Counted from the stretch's first letter, positions 1-9,711 are shown. The stretch is DNA of 64,000 nt from Ensifer oleiphilus (GCF_013371465.1 NZ_JABWDU010000002.1:62001-126000); one strand, 5' to 3'. The notes: generated by a model from the sequence alone, not told the origin. Translations and numbers: made by a program.

Positions 1-1
1 C

Positions 2-334
2 ACGCTGATGATCGAGCCGACGGAATCGGAAACCAAGGCTGAAATCGACCGCTTCTGCGACGCGATGCTGGCAATCCGCGAGGAAGCCCGCGCCATCGAG
101 GAAGGCCGGATGGACAAGGTCAACAACCCGCTGAAGAACGCACCGCACACGGTCGAAGACCTGGTCGGCGATTGGGATCGTCCCTATTCGCGCGAACAGG
201 CCTGCTACCCGCCGGGCGCCTTCCGGGTCGACAAGTACTGGTCGCCGGTCAATCGCGTCGACAACGTCTTCGGTGACCGCAACCTCGTCTGCACCTGCCC
301 GCCGCTGGAAAGTTACGCGGAAGCAGCTGAGTAA
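2..334 (+). CDS. gcvP: Glycine dehydrogenase (P protein), C-terminal fragment
   Basis: This is the last 110 codons of the PLP-dependent glycine decarboxylase of the glycine cleavage system; the start and the PLP lysine lie before the window. The family's C-terminal signature is clear: a NPLKNAPHT block, then YPPGAF, then [11 protein letters not shown] and [11 protein letters not shown], ending about ten residues later as is normal for P proteins of roughly 950 residues. The enzyme works with the T, H and L proteins to split glycine into CO2, ammonia and methylene-THF. The gene converges on the response regulator gene with 38 bp between the stops, which hold a shared hairpin. Identity is firm; only the 3' end can be judged. 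Confidence 0.95.
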   Translation, partial: TLMIEPTESETKAEIDRFCDAMLAIREEARAIEEGRMDKVNNPLKNAPHTVEDLVGDWDRPYSREQACYPPGAFRVDKYWSPVNRVDNVFGDRNLVCTCPPLESYAEAAE

Positions 335-346
335 TTCTGATACGCG

Positions 347-372
347 GGGCGCGCCACATGGTGCGCCTCGTT
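347..372. terminator. Hairpin between convergent gcvP and response regulator genes
   Basis: An 8-bp stem (348-355 with 360-367, one G-T pair) closes a 4-base loop between two converging genes. It is followed on the plus strand by TCGTTCT, a weak T-run. It probably serves as a bidirectional terminator. Confidence 0.5.
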
Positions 373-801
373 CTACTGATGGAGCATGGTGCCGCCAGGC
401 GGCAGCGTGTTCTCGATCCAGAAGCGAACAAAGGCCTCTGCAAACTGTCGGTAGCCCGAGAGCGATGACGGCTTGGCCGAGTAGGCGTTCGCGCCGGCCT
501 TGTAGGATCGCAGCACGTCGCTCGGATTGGTTGATGACGTCAACACGATGACCGGCACCACCGACGTGCCCTCATTGCTGCGAATACGCTGCAGCAATTC
601 CATCCCATCGATTCCCGGCATCTTGATATCCAGAAGCACATAGTCGAAGTGCTCGTGTTCGAGGCGTGCGACGGCCTCGTCGGCGTGGGTGACATGGACG
701 ATGTAGAGCGTATCGTCGGTCTGCGACAGGGCACGCGTGACGAATCGCGCGTCGTGCGCGTTGTCTTCCACCACAAGCAATCGCTTCGGTGACTTGGCCA
801 A
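373..801 (-). CDS. Single-domain response regulator (CheY/Rcp1-like)
   Basis: A 142-residue receiver domain with no output domain. It has the acidic pair E12-D13, the phospho-acceptor D58 in LLDIKMPGIDG, the switch Thr in VLTSS and the conserved Lys in SAKPSS, so it should be phosphorylatable. The start is a TTG ten bases after the stop of the upstream histidine kinase gene; no ATG lies nearby and an AAGGCG stretch precedes it. The tight spacing makes this the cognate partner of that kinase. Stand-alone regulators of this Rcp1 type usually act through protein contact or phosphotransfer rather than by DNA binding. The target is unknown. Confidence 0.9.
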   Translation of the reverse strand: MAKSPKRLLVVEDNAHDARFVTRALSQTDDTLYIVHVTHADEAVARLEHEHFDYVLLDIKMPGIDGMELLQRIRSNEGTSVVPVIVLTSSTNPSDVLRSYKAGANAYSAKPSSLSGYRQFAEAFVRFWIENTLPPGGTMLHQ

Positions 802-811
802 GCCGGTCGCC

Positions 812-2317
812 TTATCTGGTCTTCCGCATCCGCTTCGGAAGCGTCACCACAAATCGTGCACCTTCGGCAAAGCCGGTGTCAAGATGGATCGTTCCGTTGT
901 GGCTTTCGGCGATCCGTTTGGCGAGTGCAAGACCGATTCCCGTGCCGTCATAGGTATTCTCATCGTGATGCAGGCGCTGGAACACTTCGAAGATTCGCGT
1001 CGCGAATCGAGGGTCGATGCCGATGCCATTGTCTTCGACGACAAGCTCCACCTGCTGGCCGGAGGTGCGGCCGTTGACGCGCACGACGGCGCCGCGATCC
1101 GGATGACGATACTTGATGGCATTGCCAACAAGGTTTTGCACCAGTCGGCGCAAGAGCTCCGGATCGCCCTGGACCTTCGGCAACGCACCGACCTCGAACG
1201 TAACATTCGCCTCCCGAGCGTGGCTGCCGAGAACGCTCAGCGTGTCGGTGACGATTTCGCCGAGGTTGACATCGGACCAGGTGCTGATCTGATAGGCGAT
1301 CTGCGCATAATCGAGGAGGCTGTCGATAACCCGGTTCATCCGCTTGGCGCTGTCGCGCAGGTGGCGGGCGCTGGCTGAAACCTCATGCTGGTTGCCGGCA
1401 GCCAACTCGTCTTCGATCATCTCAGAGAACATCGAGATGTGCCGTAGAGGCGCCTTCAGATCATGAGACACGGTTGCCGTGAACTGATCGAGAGCCTCGT
1501 TCTTGTGCTCAAGCTCCTGTCGCTGGCGCTCGAGCGCCAGTTCCGCGCGCTTCAGTTCTGTTACGTCGACGCGCAGGACGACGGTGTTTCCGTCCTTGGT
1601 CTTGATATTTTCCACCCTCAGCCACCGGTCGTCGGCATAGCGGTAGATCTTCGGCTGGTTGTCCGGTTGACGAAAGTCCTGCAGACGGTGCGCCACCCAG
1701 GCCGGCCAGTCCGGGTTGCCCGGCAAGGCTTCGGGATAGTGACCAGCTCTCTGTGCAAGCAGAAGGATCTCTTCAGCGGTCATGCCGGGGCGAAGCAAAG
1801 GGCCGGCCGGGCCACAGACCGTTATATAGGCGCGATTGTAGACCAGCAGCCTTTCCTCGGCATCGAAGATCGCAAAGCCCTCGGGCATGACGTCGAGCGC
1901 TGCGTCAAGCATGTCCGACGCCTGCTGCCGCTCCAGCACTGCCTTGGCGAGGTCCGAGACATCGCGAATGATGCCTATCAGGGCCAGTTCCCGCCCGCCC
2001 GCATCGACGAGCGGTGTTGTGCGCAAATGACCGGAGAATGTCGAGCCATCACGCCTGACATAGCTGTAGGTCGAGGTGCGTGCGATCCTCTCGTCGACGT
2101 TCGTCGCGCGATTGTGCAGGCGCCTCGCATATTCGCTGTCGTCGGCATAGATCAGGCGCGCCGGTTGGCCAATGAACGCATCGGCTGCGTAGCCGAATTG
2201 CGCCAGAGCCGCCGGGTTGGCCGAGCGAATAATGCGCTGCGCATCAAGGATGATCACCGGATCCGGAAAGGTCTCATAGAGCGCCTTGAAGACAAGCTCC
2301 TCGTCGAACGCCGTCAC
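812..2317 (-). CDS. PAS-PAS sensor histidine kinase, cytoplasmic
   Basis: Predicted 501-residue kinase without membrane segments. Order: a PAS domain (about 8-125), a second PAS-like domain of the PAS_7 type (about 135-255), a short coiled coil, a HisKA dimerisation domain with the phospho-accepting His in SHDLKAPLRH (H285), and a HATPase domain with N box (QNLVGNAIKY), G1 (EDNGIGID) and G2 (GTGIGLALAK). I chose the GTG at 2317 because GGAGGGGAGAAGG lies just before it. An ATG ten codons upstream (2347) has no ribosome site and sits against the T-tract of the suf terminator. It is co-transcribed with the response regulator. The signal is unknown; PAS domains suggest redox, oxygen or a small ligand. 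Confidence 0.88.
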   Translation of the reverse strand: MTAFDEELVFKALYETFPDPVIILDAQRIIRSANPAALAQFGYAADAFIGQPARLIYADDSEYARRLHNRATNVDERIARTSTYSYVRRDGSTFSGHLRTTPLVDAGGRELALIGIIRDVSDLAKAVLERQQASDMLDAALDVMPEGFAIFDAEERLLVYNRAYITVCGPAGPLLRPGMTAEEILLLAQRAGHYPEALPGNPDWPAWVAHRLQDFRQPDNQPKIYRYADDRWLRVENIKTKDGNTVVLRVDVTELKRAELALERQRQELEHKNEALDQFTATVSHDLKAPLRHISMFSEMIEDELAAGNQHEVSASARHLRDSAKRMNRVIDSLLDYAQIAYQISTWSDVNLGEIVTDTLSVLGSHAREANVTFEVGALPKVQGDPELLRRLVQNLVGNAIKYRHPDRGAVVRVNGRTSGQQVELVVEDNGIGIDPRFATRIFEVFQRLHHDENTYDGTGIGLALAKRIAESHNGTIHLDTGFAEGARFVVTLPKRMRKTR

Positions 2318-2350
2318 GCCCTTCTCCCCTCCGTCATCCGGCTGCATATC

Positions 2351-2383
2351 AACAGAAAAAAGGCCCGGCGAAAACCCGGGCCT
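2351..2383 (-). terminator. Rho-independent terminator of the suf operon
   Basis: A perfect 8-bp GC stem (AGGCCCGG, 2361-2368, with 2376-2383) with a 7-base loop is followed on the minus strand by TTTTTCTGTT. It sits just after sufA and only a few bases before the first possible start of the histidine kinase. Confidence 0.85.
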
Positions 2384-2410
2384 GCCATCTCTTGCAACGC
2401 AATAAGCGTC

Positions 2411-2803
2411 TCAGTTCGCCGGCACCACGGCGTCGCCGCGCGCGGCAAGCGCTGCCAGGTCGGCAGGCTTCAGCTCGACCGATTCGCCGCATCCGCAGGC
2501 TGAGGTCTGGTTGGGATTGTTGAAGGTGAAACCGGAGCGAAGCGTCGTTACCTCGTAGTCCATCTGCGTGCCAAGCAGGTAAAGCACCGCTTCAGGCGCG
2601 ACCCAAACCTTTGCGCCGCCATGCTCGATCAGATCGTCTTTCGGATTGGGCTCGGTGACCAGATCCACGGCATACTCCATGCCGGCGCATCCGCCCTTCT
2701 TGATGCCGACACGAATGCCGAGGGCATCGTCACCGGCATTCTCCACGATCGACCGGACGCGGTTGGCGGCAGCATCAGTCAAGCTCATCACGGCAAAGCC
2801 CAT
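2411..2803 (-). CDS. sufA: SufA/IscA-type Fe-S carrier protein
   Basis: A-type Fe-S carrier of 130 residues that accepts clusters from the SufBCD scaffold and passes them to apo-proteins. The three conserved cysteines are present: one in KGGCAGMEY and two in the C-terminal CGCGES motif, which is followed here by an extra tail of about 25 residues. The ATG at 2803 is preceded by AAGGAGATAAGG; a second ATG five codons in is less likely. Last gene of the suf operon, 98 bp after sufT, followed by a strong terminator. Confidence 0.95.
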   Translation of the reverse strand: MGFAVMSLTDAAANRVRSIVENAGDDALGIRVGIKKGGCAGMEYAVDLVTEPNPKDDLIEHGGAKVWVAPEAVLYLLGTQMDYEVTTLRSGFTFNNPNQTSACGCGESVELKPADLAALAARGDAVVPAN

Positions 2804-2901
2804 CGGCCTTATCTCCTTGTCGCCACCGGGGTTAAGGCCCGGCGCCTTCCAGAATCAAATGTAGTGTCCGCAGCTTAACGGATCAATATGGCGCCTTGCG
2901 G

Positions 2902-3282
2902 TCAGTACCAGCCGATTGCCACCTGGGCCTCTTCCGACATGCGGTCCGGTGTCCACGGCGGGTCGAAGGTCATCGCGACCTCGACGCCCGACACACCCTC
3001 GACGGCGCCAACCGCATTTTCGACCCAGCCGGGCATCTCGCCGGCAACGGGGCAACCGGGTGCCGTCAGAGTCATGTCGATCTTGACCATGCGGTCGTCT
3101 TCGATGTCGATCTTGTAGATCAGGCCGAGTTCGAAGATGTCAGCCGGGATCTCCGGGTCGTAGACCGTCTTGAGCGCGCTGATGATATCATCGCTCAGCC
3201 GTGCCAGTTCTTCGGCCGGGATTGCCGAATGCACAATGCCCTCGCGGACGTCGATTTTGTCTTGCGTTGCATCCAGGCTCAT
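2902..3282 (-). CDS. sufT: SufT-type Fe-S maturation protein (DUF59/MIP18)
   Basis: 126 residues with a DUF59 (MIP18) domain, seen in DDIISALKTVYDPEIPADIFELGL, shown here in pieces: the DPEIP turn, LIYKIDI, and the cysteine in LTAPGCPVAG. Proteins of this family help Fe-S cluster maturation or transfer; the eukaryotic relative works in the cytosolic Fe-S targeting complex. Position between sufS and sufA supports the same role. The start has an excellent site, AGGAGGCCGAT, before the ATG. Rhizobial literature sometimes calls this gene sufX. Confidence 0.9.
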   Translation of the reverse strand: MSLDATQDKIDVREGIVHSAIPAEELARLSDDIISALKTVYDPEIPADIFELGLIYKIDIEDDRMVKIDMTLTAPGCPVAGEMPGWVENAVGAVEGVSGVEVAMTFDPPWTPDRMSEEAQVAIGWY

Positions 3283-3353
3283 ATCGGCCTCCTAGACTTT
3301 CTCTTTTGGTTCAGATGCTTGAATGGCAAAGATGAACCACTTTCCAAATTCGA

Positions 3354-4595
3354 TCAGGCGAAGAACTTGCGCGCATGTTCCAGCGCGTCAGCCAGCGCGT
3401 CCACTTCGGCCCGCGTATTGTAGAGGCCAAAGGATGCTCGGCATGTGGAGGTGACGCCAAAGTGTTTCAAGAGCGGTTGCGCGCAATGGGTGCCGGCCCG
3501 CACGGCAACACCGGCACGGTCGATGACCGTCGAGATGTCATGGGCGTGAACGCCTGCGATCTCGAAGGAAAAGATACTGCCCTTGCCCGGCGCATTGCCG
3601 AACACCTTCAGCGAATTGATCCTGGAGAGGCGCTCGGTGGCATAGGCGGTCAGATCGGCTTCGTGCCGGGTAATCGCCGCCCGGCCGATCTTTTCCATGT
3701 AGTCGAGCGCATAGCCGAGCCCGATCGCCTGAACGATCGGCGGCGTTCCGGCTTCGAAACGATGCGGCGGATCATTGTAGGTGATGCGGTCTTCCGTCAC
3801 TTCCTCGATCATTTCGCCGCCGCCCATGAAGGGGCGCATTTCCTTCAGGCGGTCCATCTTGCCGTAAAGCACGCCGATGCCCGAGGGCCCGTAGAGCTTG
3901 TGACCGGTCATCACGTACCAGTCGCAATCGATGTCCTGCACGTCGACAGGCATATGGACGGCGCCCTGGCTGCCGTCGACTAGCACCGGAATGCCGCGCT
4001 CGCGGGCGATACGGCAGATTTCCTTGACCGGAACCACGGTGCCGAGCGCATTCGACATGTGGGTAATGGCGATGAGCTTGGTGCGCTCCGTCAGGCACTT
4101 GACGAAATCTTCGATGTGGAAGGCACCGTCGTCGTCGATCGGCGCCCAGACCAGCTTGGCGCCCTGGCGTTCCCGGATGAAATGCCACGGCACGATGTTT
4201 GAGTGGTGCTCCATGATCGACAGCACGATCTCGTCGCCCTCGCCGAGCTTCGGCATGCCGTAGCCATAGGCGACCGTATTGATCGCCTCGGTGGAGGATT
4301 TGGTGAAGATGATGTTGTCGGCCGATGGCGCATTCAGGAAGCGGCGCACCTTTTCGCGCGACGCTTCGTAGGCTTCAGTGGCGGCATTGGAGAGAAAATG
4401 CAGCCCGCGATGCACGTTGGCGTATTCGCTTGAGTAGGCATGGCTCACCGCGTCGATAACCGACTGCGGCTTCTGCGCCGATGCGCCGTTGTCGAGATAG
4501 ACAAGCGGCTTGCCATAGACGGTCCGCGACAGGATCGGAAAATCCCTGCGGATCGCTTCGACGTCGTAGGCGGGCACCGGCACAGTGTGTTCCAT
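3354..4595 (-). CDS. sufS: SufS-type cysteine desulfurase (group II)
   Basis: PLP enzyme of 413 residues that removes sulfur from cysteine as a persulfide for cluster assembly. The PLP lysine is in TGHKLYGP (K233) and the catalytic cysteine in RAGTHCAQPLL (C371), the short-loop arrangement of group II (SufS/CsdA) enzymes. I place the start at the ATG at 4595, preceded by GGATTG; an in-frame TTG three codons upstream has a poorer site. It lies downstream of sufD. Group II enzymes normally need a SufE or SufU partner, and none is encoded in this operon. Confidence 0.96.
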   Translation of the reverse strand: MEHTVPVPAYDVEAIRRDFPILSRTVYGKPLVYLDNGASAQKPQSVIDAVSHAYSSEYANVHRGLHFLSNAATEAYEASREKVRRFLNAPSADNIIFTKSSTEAINTVAYGYGMPKLGEGDEIVLSIMEHHSNIVPWHFIRERQGAKLVWAPIDDDGAFHIEDFVKCLTERTKLIAITHMSNALGTVVPVKEICRIARERGIPVLVDGSQGAVHMPVDVQDIDCDWYVMTGHKLYGPSGIGVLYGKMDRLKEMRPFMGGGEMIEEVTEDRITYNDPPHRFEAGTPPIVQAIGLGYALDYMEKIGRAAITRHEADLTAYATERLSRINSLKVFGNAPGKGSIFSFEIAGVHAHDISTVIDRAGVAVRAGTHCAQPLLKHFGVTSTCRASFGLYNTRAEVDALADALEHARKFFA

Positions 4596-4622
4596 GTCAT
4601 TCAATCCAATCAGACGCGCCGA

Positions 4623-5900
4623 TCAGGCGTGCTTTTCGAGCCAGGTCGAGATCACGCTTTCCAGCGCTTCGACCAGCGGCTCGTCATCAAGTTCTTCGAC
4701 GATCTCGGCAACGAAGGCATTGACGAGCATGCCCCGCGCCTTGTTCTCCGGTATGCCACGCGCCATCAGGTAGAAGAGTTGCGTGTGGTCGATATCGGCA
4801 ACAGTGGCGCCGTGGCCGCACTGCACGTCGTCGGCGAAGATTTCGAGCTCGGGCTTTGCCGACAGATCGGCATCGTCCGAAAGCAGGAGTGTGTTGCAGG
4901 CCATCTTCGCATCGGTCTTCTGCGCATCCTTTGCGACCAGGATCTTGCCCTGGAACACGCCCTTGGCGCGGTCGAAAACGACGTTGCGGATGATTTCCGT
5001 CGATGTGGTGTGCGGAACGTTGTGGCCGAGCGTGAAGGTCACGTCCGTGTGGCTTTCGCCACCGAGCAGGTTGATGCCGCGCAGCTTGAAATCAGCACCC
5101 TCGCCGCTCGTCTTGCCGTGAATCTCCTGGCGCACCAGCTTGCCACCGGCATTGATGAGGAAGAGATGCAGCTTGGCGTCCTTGGCGAGATCGAAGCGGA
5201 TCTGACCGAGATGGGTATCAGCCGCACCCTGCTGCTGCAGGACGATCCAGGTGATGTCAGCGCCTTCGCCAACCACGATGTCGCTGACCGACGAGATCAG
5301 GCTTTCCGCGGAATTGGTCGACAGGTGGCGCTCGATCACGGTCGCCTTCGTATTTGCACCGAAGGAGACCGGGAATCGCGTATGCGCCTGTCCGAGGCTC
5401 TGCACCAGCTGGATTTCCAGCGGATCTTCGAGCTCGGTTCCATCCGCGATCGAAAGCTCCAGACCACCACGCACGAGGCCGCCATTGATGCGGCCGATGG
5501 CGTCGTCCGAGCCGAGCACGGCAAGGCCGGCGGCGGCAGAGCCGTCAAGCAGGCTGTCCGTGTAGGAGCGGATCGTCACCCCTTCGGGCGCATTGCCCTT
5601 GACGTCGGCATGGCCGTTGCGCACCGAAAGCACGGTCGCGCCCGTGACGAGCGCGTCGACGCGATCGGCGAAAGCCGAGGGGTCGGCGGCCGGCACCGCG
5701 CGCAGCAGCGTGCGAAGGTCGGTATAGTGCCAGGATTCGACGCGGCGGGTCGGAAGGCCCGCTGTCTTCAGTTCGTGCACCAAGGTGTCACGAACCGACA
5801 GCACCGAGCCGTCGCCGGGCAGATCGCCGATCTGCGCGGTGTAGGCATCGACGAGCGCCGTTTCGGCTGCCGTCATTTTGATTGCCTGTTGCATATTCAT
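4623..5900 (-). CDS. sufD: Fe-S scaffold subunit SufD
   Basis: 425-residue SufD, the partner of SufB in the SufBC2D scaffold that builds nascent Fe-S clusters. The conserved C-terminal half is recognisable, including LLLSDDADLSAKPELEI, DDVQCGHGAT, and the closing helix RGIPENKARGML. The N-terminal helical region (about 1-110) is the variable part typical of SufD. Its ATG follows GGAGTGTTCGA. Encoded between sufC and sufS with about 20-bp gaps, so translation is probably coupled across the operon. Confidence 0.96.
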   Translation of the reverse strand: MNMQQAIKMTAAETALVDAYTAQIGDLPGDGSVLSVRDTLVHELKTAGLPTRRVESWHYTDLRTLLRAVPAADPSAFADRVDALVTGATVLSVRNGHADVKGNAPEGVTIRSYTDSLLDGSAAAGLAVLGSDDAIGRINGGLVRGGLELSIADGTELEDPLEIQLVQSLGQAHTRFPVSFGANTKATVIERHLSTNSAESLISSVSDIVVGEGADITWIVLQQQGAADTHLGQIRFDLAKDAKLHLFLINAGGKLVRQEIHGKTSGEGADFKLRGINLLGGESHTDVTFTLGHNVPHTTSTEIIRNVVFDRAKGVFQGKILVAKDAQKTDAKMACNTLLLSDDADLSAKPELEIFADDVQCGHGATVADIDHTQLFYLMARGIPENKARGMLVNAFVAEIVEELDDEPLVEALESVISTWLEKHA

Positions 5901-5922
5901 TCGAACACTCCTTCAACAGGCC

Positions 5923-6678
5923 CTAGGCTGCAGCTTCGATGATGTCAGCGTAGCCGTTGGCTTCGAGTTCGTGTGCAAGCGTCTTGTCGCCCGACTTGAT
6001 GACCTGTCCCTTGTAGAGGACGTGGACCGTGTCCGGGACGATGTAGTCGAGCAGGCGCTGGTAGTGGGTGATGACGATCACGGCGCGGTCGGGCGAACGC
6101 AGCGCGTTGACGCCGTCGGCGACGATCTTCAGGGCATCGATGTCGAGGCCGGAGTCGGTTTCGTCGAGCACGCACAGCTTCGGCTCGAGCAGCGCCATCT
6201 GCAGGATTTCGGCGCGCTTCTTCTCACCGCCGGAGAAGCCGACGTTGAGCGGACGGCGCAGCATTTCCGGCGCGATCTTCAGCTCGGCTGCTGCTTCCTT
6301 GACGCGACGCATGAATTCAGGCGTCGTCAGTTCGTCTTCGCCGCGATACTTGCGCTGTTCGTTCATCGCGACCTTGAGGAACTGCATGGTGGCAACACCC
6401 GGGATTTCGACCGGGTACTGGAAGGCCAGGAAGATACCCTTGGCGGCGCGCTCGGAAGCCTCCAGCTCAAGGATGTTCTCGCCGTTGTAAAGGATTTCGC
6501 CTTCGGTGACTTCGTAGTCCTCACGGCCGGACAGGATGTAGGACAGCGTCGACTTGCCGGAGCCGTTCGGGCCCATGATGGCGGCGACTTCGCCGGCCTT
6601 CACGGTCAGGTTCAGGCCACGGATGATTTCGGTGCCGTCTTCGGCGATGCGGGCGTGCAGGTTCTTGATTTCAAGCAT
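5923..6678 (-). CDS. sufC: Fe-S assembly ATPase SufC
   Basis: ABC-type ATPase of 251 residues that drives conformational change of the SufBCD scaffold. It has Walker A GPNGSGKST (36-44), the ABC signature FSGGEKKRAEIL, Walker B CVLDETDSGLDID and the switch His in VIVITHYQR. The usual SufC start MLEIKNLHA is used (ATG at 6678, preceded by AGAGGACG); the reading frame stays open 19 codons further upstream, but those residues do not look like SufC. Soluble, despite the ABC transporter fold. Confidence 0.97.
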   Translation of the reverse strand: MLEIKNLHARIAEDGTEIIRGLNLTVKAGEVAAIMGPNGSGKSTLSYILSGREDYEVTEGEILYNGENILELEASERAAKGIFLAFQYPVEIPGVATMQFLKVAMNEQRKYRGEDELTTPEFMRRVKEAAAELKIAPEMLRRPLNVGFSGGEKKRAEILQMALLEPKLCVLDETDSGLDIDALKIVADGVNALRSPDRAVIVITHYQRLLDYIVPDTVHVLYKGQVIKSGDKTLAHELEANGYADIIEAAA

Positions 6679-6755
6679 TTCTATCGTCCTCTTGGGAAAC
6701 GAACGTCTGTTTGCGCGCAAGGCGATGCGCGCCATTCAATTGTGGTTTCGAAGCC

Positions 6756-8225
<1,470 letters not shown>

Positions 8226-8335
8226 GTCGTTCTCCAATCTTTCCGGATCCAAGGTCCGGTAGCTTGTCAACACGATGCGAACTTGGCGCACCGCTTATGT
8301 AATGGCTAAAAGGCGCTTTTCACCCCATTTGCCAA

Positions 8336-8355
8336 GCGGAAAATTGCTTTTCCGC
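8336..8355 (-). promoter_or_regulatory. Intercistronic hairpin between sufS2 and sufB
   Basis: GCGGAAAA (8336-8343) pairs perfectly with TTTTCCGC (8348-8355) around a TTGC loop. It has no T-run on the minus strand, so it is not a classical terminator. It may mark RNA processing or partial attenuation between the two genes. Confidence 0.45.
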
Positions 8356-8377
8356 AATTTCGTTCAACGACGCGTTC

Positions 8378-9544
8378 TCATGCGGCCTGACCTGTCGTTC
8401 GGCGCCTCGCGGCGACCTTGGCGAACACCGCCGCGCAACGTTCGATTTCGGCTTCCGTTGTGGTCGGCCCGATCGAGATGCGCAGCGCACCCTGACGTGG
8501 GTCGTAGCCCATCGCCGTCAGCACGTGGCTCTGGCCGACCTTGCCGGACGAGCAGGCCGAGCCCGCAGACAAGGCCACGCCTTCGAGATCGAACGCGATC
8601 TGTCCGGTCTCCGCCTTCATGCCAGGAAGCGTGAAGAAAATGGTGTTGCCAACGCGCGAAACGTCGCGACCGTGGATCACCACATCCGGTGCCGAGGCCT
8701 GCATGTCCTGCTCCAGCCGGTCGCGAAGTGCTGCGACGGAAATCATCCGGTCAGTGAGGTTGTCTGCCACCTTGCGGGCTGCTGCAGCAAAGCCGGCGAT
8801 CGCAACTGCGTTTTCGGTGCCCGACCGATGGCCTTTTTCCTGACCGCCGCCGCGGATCAACGGCGCGGGCATCATGATCTCGCCCCGGGCAACGAGCGCG
8901 CCAGCGCCCTTGGGGCCGCCGATCTTGTGCGACGAGATGATCAGAAAATCCGCGCCAAGCTCTTCGATTGCGAGCGGCAAACGGCCGGCAGCCTGCACCG
9001 CGTCGACGACAAATATGCCGCCGTGGCCGCGAACGATCTCGGCAATATCGGCAATGGGCTGGACGATGCCGGTTTCGTTGTTGACCAGCATCACCGCGAT
9101 CATCGGCAACCCGCTTTCGCGATCGTGGGCGGTCAGGAGTGCACGCAAGGCTTCGAGATCGACGACACCGGCTGCTGTCACCGGGATTTCCGATACGGCC
9201 TCGCGCGCAAAGCGCCCGCCCTCGCGCACCGCCGGGTGCTCGATCGCAGACGCATAGAGCCTGCCGATTTTAAGCGGCGTGCGACCCATGCGGAAATCGG
9301 GTGTCAGCACCATGTTGGCCGCTTCAGTCGCGCCGCTGGTAAGGATCACGCTCGCCGCCTTTGCGCCGCAAAGCGCTGCCACGTCGCGCCGGGCGTTTTC
9401 GATCAGCGTGCGGATCGTCCGGCCCTCGCCATGGACCGAGGAAGGATTGCCGACCAGGTCGAGCGCAGACAGGCACGCAGTGCGCGCTTCGGTGAGAAGC
9501 GGCGCCGTGGCGTTCCAGTCCATATAGATGCGCGAGGTCGACAT
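8378..9544 (-). CDS. sufS2: NifS/IscS-like cysteine desulfurase (group I)
   Basis: A second PLP cysteine desulfurase, 388 residues, first gene of the suf operon. PLP lysine in SSHKIGGPKG (K207); catalytic cysteine in SAGSACSSGKVG (C331), with the longer mobile loop typical of group I (IscS/NifS) enzymes, unlike the group II SufS encoded downstream. Start MSTSRIYMDWNA at the ATG preceded by AAGGAAATT; the frame is open 14 codons further upstream. Because group I enzymes hand over sulfur without SufE, this enzyme may supply the scaffold directly. The conserved operon order in rhizobia is sufS2BCDS1XA, which matches here. Confidence 0.94.
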   Translation of the reverse strand: MSTSRIYMDWNATAPLLTEARTACLSALDLVGNPSSVHGEGRTIRTLIENARRDVAALCGAKAASVILTSGATEAANMVLTPDFRMGRTPLKIGRLYASAIEHPAVREGGRFAREAVSEIPVTAAGVVDLEALRALLTAHDRESGLPMIAVMLVNNETGIVQPIADIAEIVRGHGGIFVVDAVQAAGRLPLAIEELGADFLIISSHKIGGPKGAGALVARGEIMMPAPLIRGGGQEKGHRSGTENAVAIAGFAAAARKVADNLTDRMISVAALRDRLEQDMQASAPDVVIHGRDVSRVGNTIFFTLPGMKAETGQIAFDLEGVALSAGSACSSGKVGQSHVLTAMGYDPRQGALRISIGPTTTEAEIERCAAVFAKVAARRRTTGQAA

Positions 9545-9662
9545 AATTTCCTTCGCTAGAACAATAGGCTCATCGCAGACAACCACTGACGATGCATTTT
9601 CCTTGAATTTTCCGCACCGCTTGCCTTATGAGACGAGACACGGCGGAATGCCCGCACAGAAG

Positions 9663-9679
9663 TTTTGAACGGTTCTAAA
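9663..9679. promoter_or_regulatory. Candidate iron control element (Irr box)
   Basis: TTTTGAACGGTTCTAAA matches the rhizobial ICE pattern, an inverted repeat of TTTAGAA and TTCTAAA, with one mismatch. A further half site TTTTAGAA follows at 9684-9691. It lies 118 bp upstream of the first suf gene and 87 bp upstream of the divergent hydrolase. Irr controls Fe-S and haem genes in Rhizobiales, so control of suf is the obvious inference. Confidence 0.6.
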
Positions 9680-9696
9680 CTAGGTTTTAGAAAAGC

Positions 9697-9711
9697 TGAG
9701 TGCTTGCGTCA
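9697..9711. promoter_or_regulatory. Candidate RirA (iron-responsive operator) site
   Basis: The bases fit TGA-N9-TCA exactly, the core reported for the rhizobial iron-responsive operator bound by RirA. Only six positions are fixed, so a chance match within a 220-bp region is not negligible. Its position 18 bp from the Irr-type box supports it. Confidence 0.35.

Noticed and set aside
1463-2503. A 346-codon open frame antisense to the histidine kinase
   Set aside because: The kinase has all catalytic boxes on the other strand; the antisense frame also crosses the suf terminator.
4440-5942. A 500-codon open frame antisense to sufD
   Set aside because: It runs opposite a highly conserved gene, has no family likeness and reflects GC-biased codon use in the real frame.
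9673-9691. TTCTAAA...TTTAGAA read as the iron control element itself
   Set aside because: These half sites face the wrong way for an Irr box; the correctly arranged pair is at 9663-9679, and the second TTTTAGAA is kept only as an extra half site.
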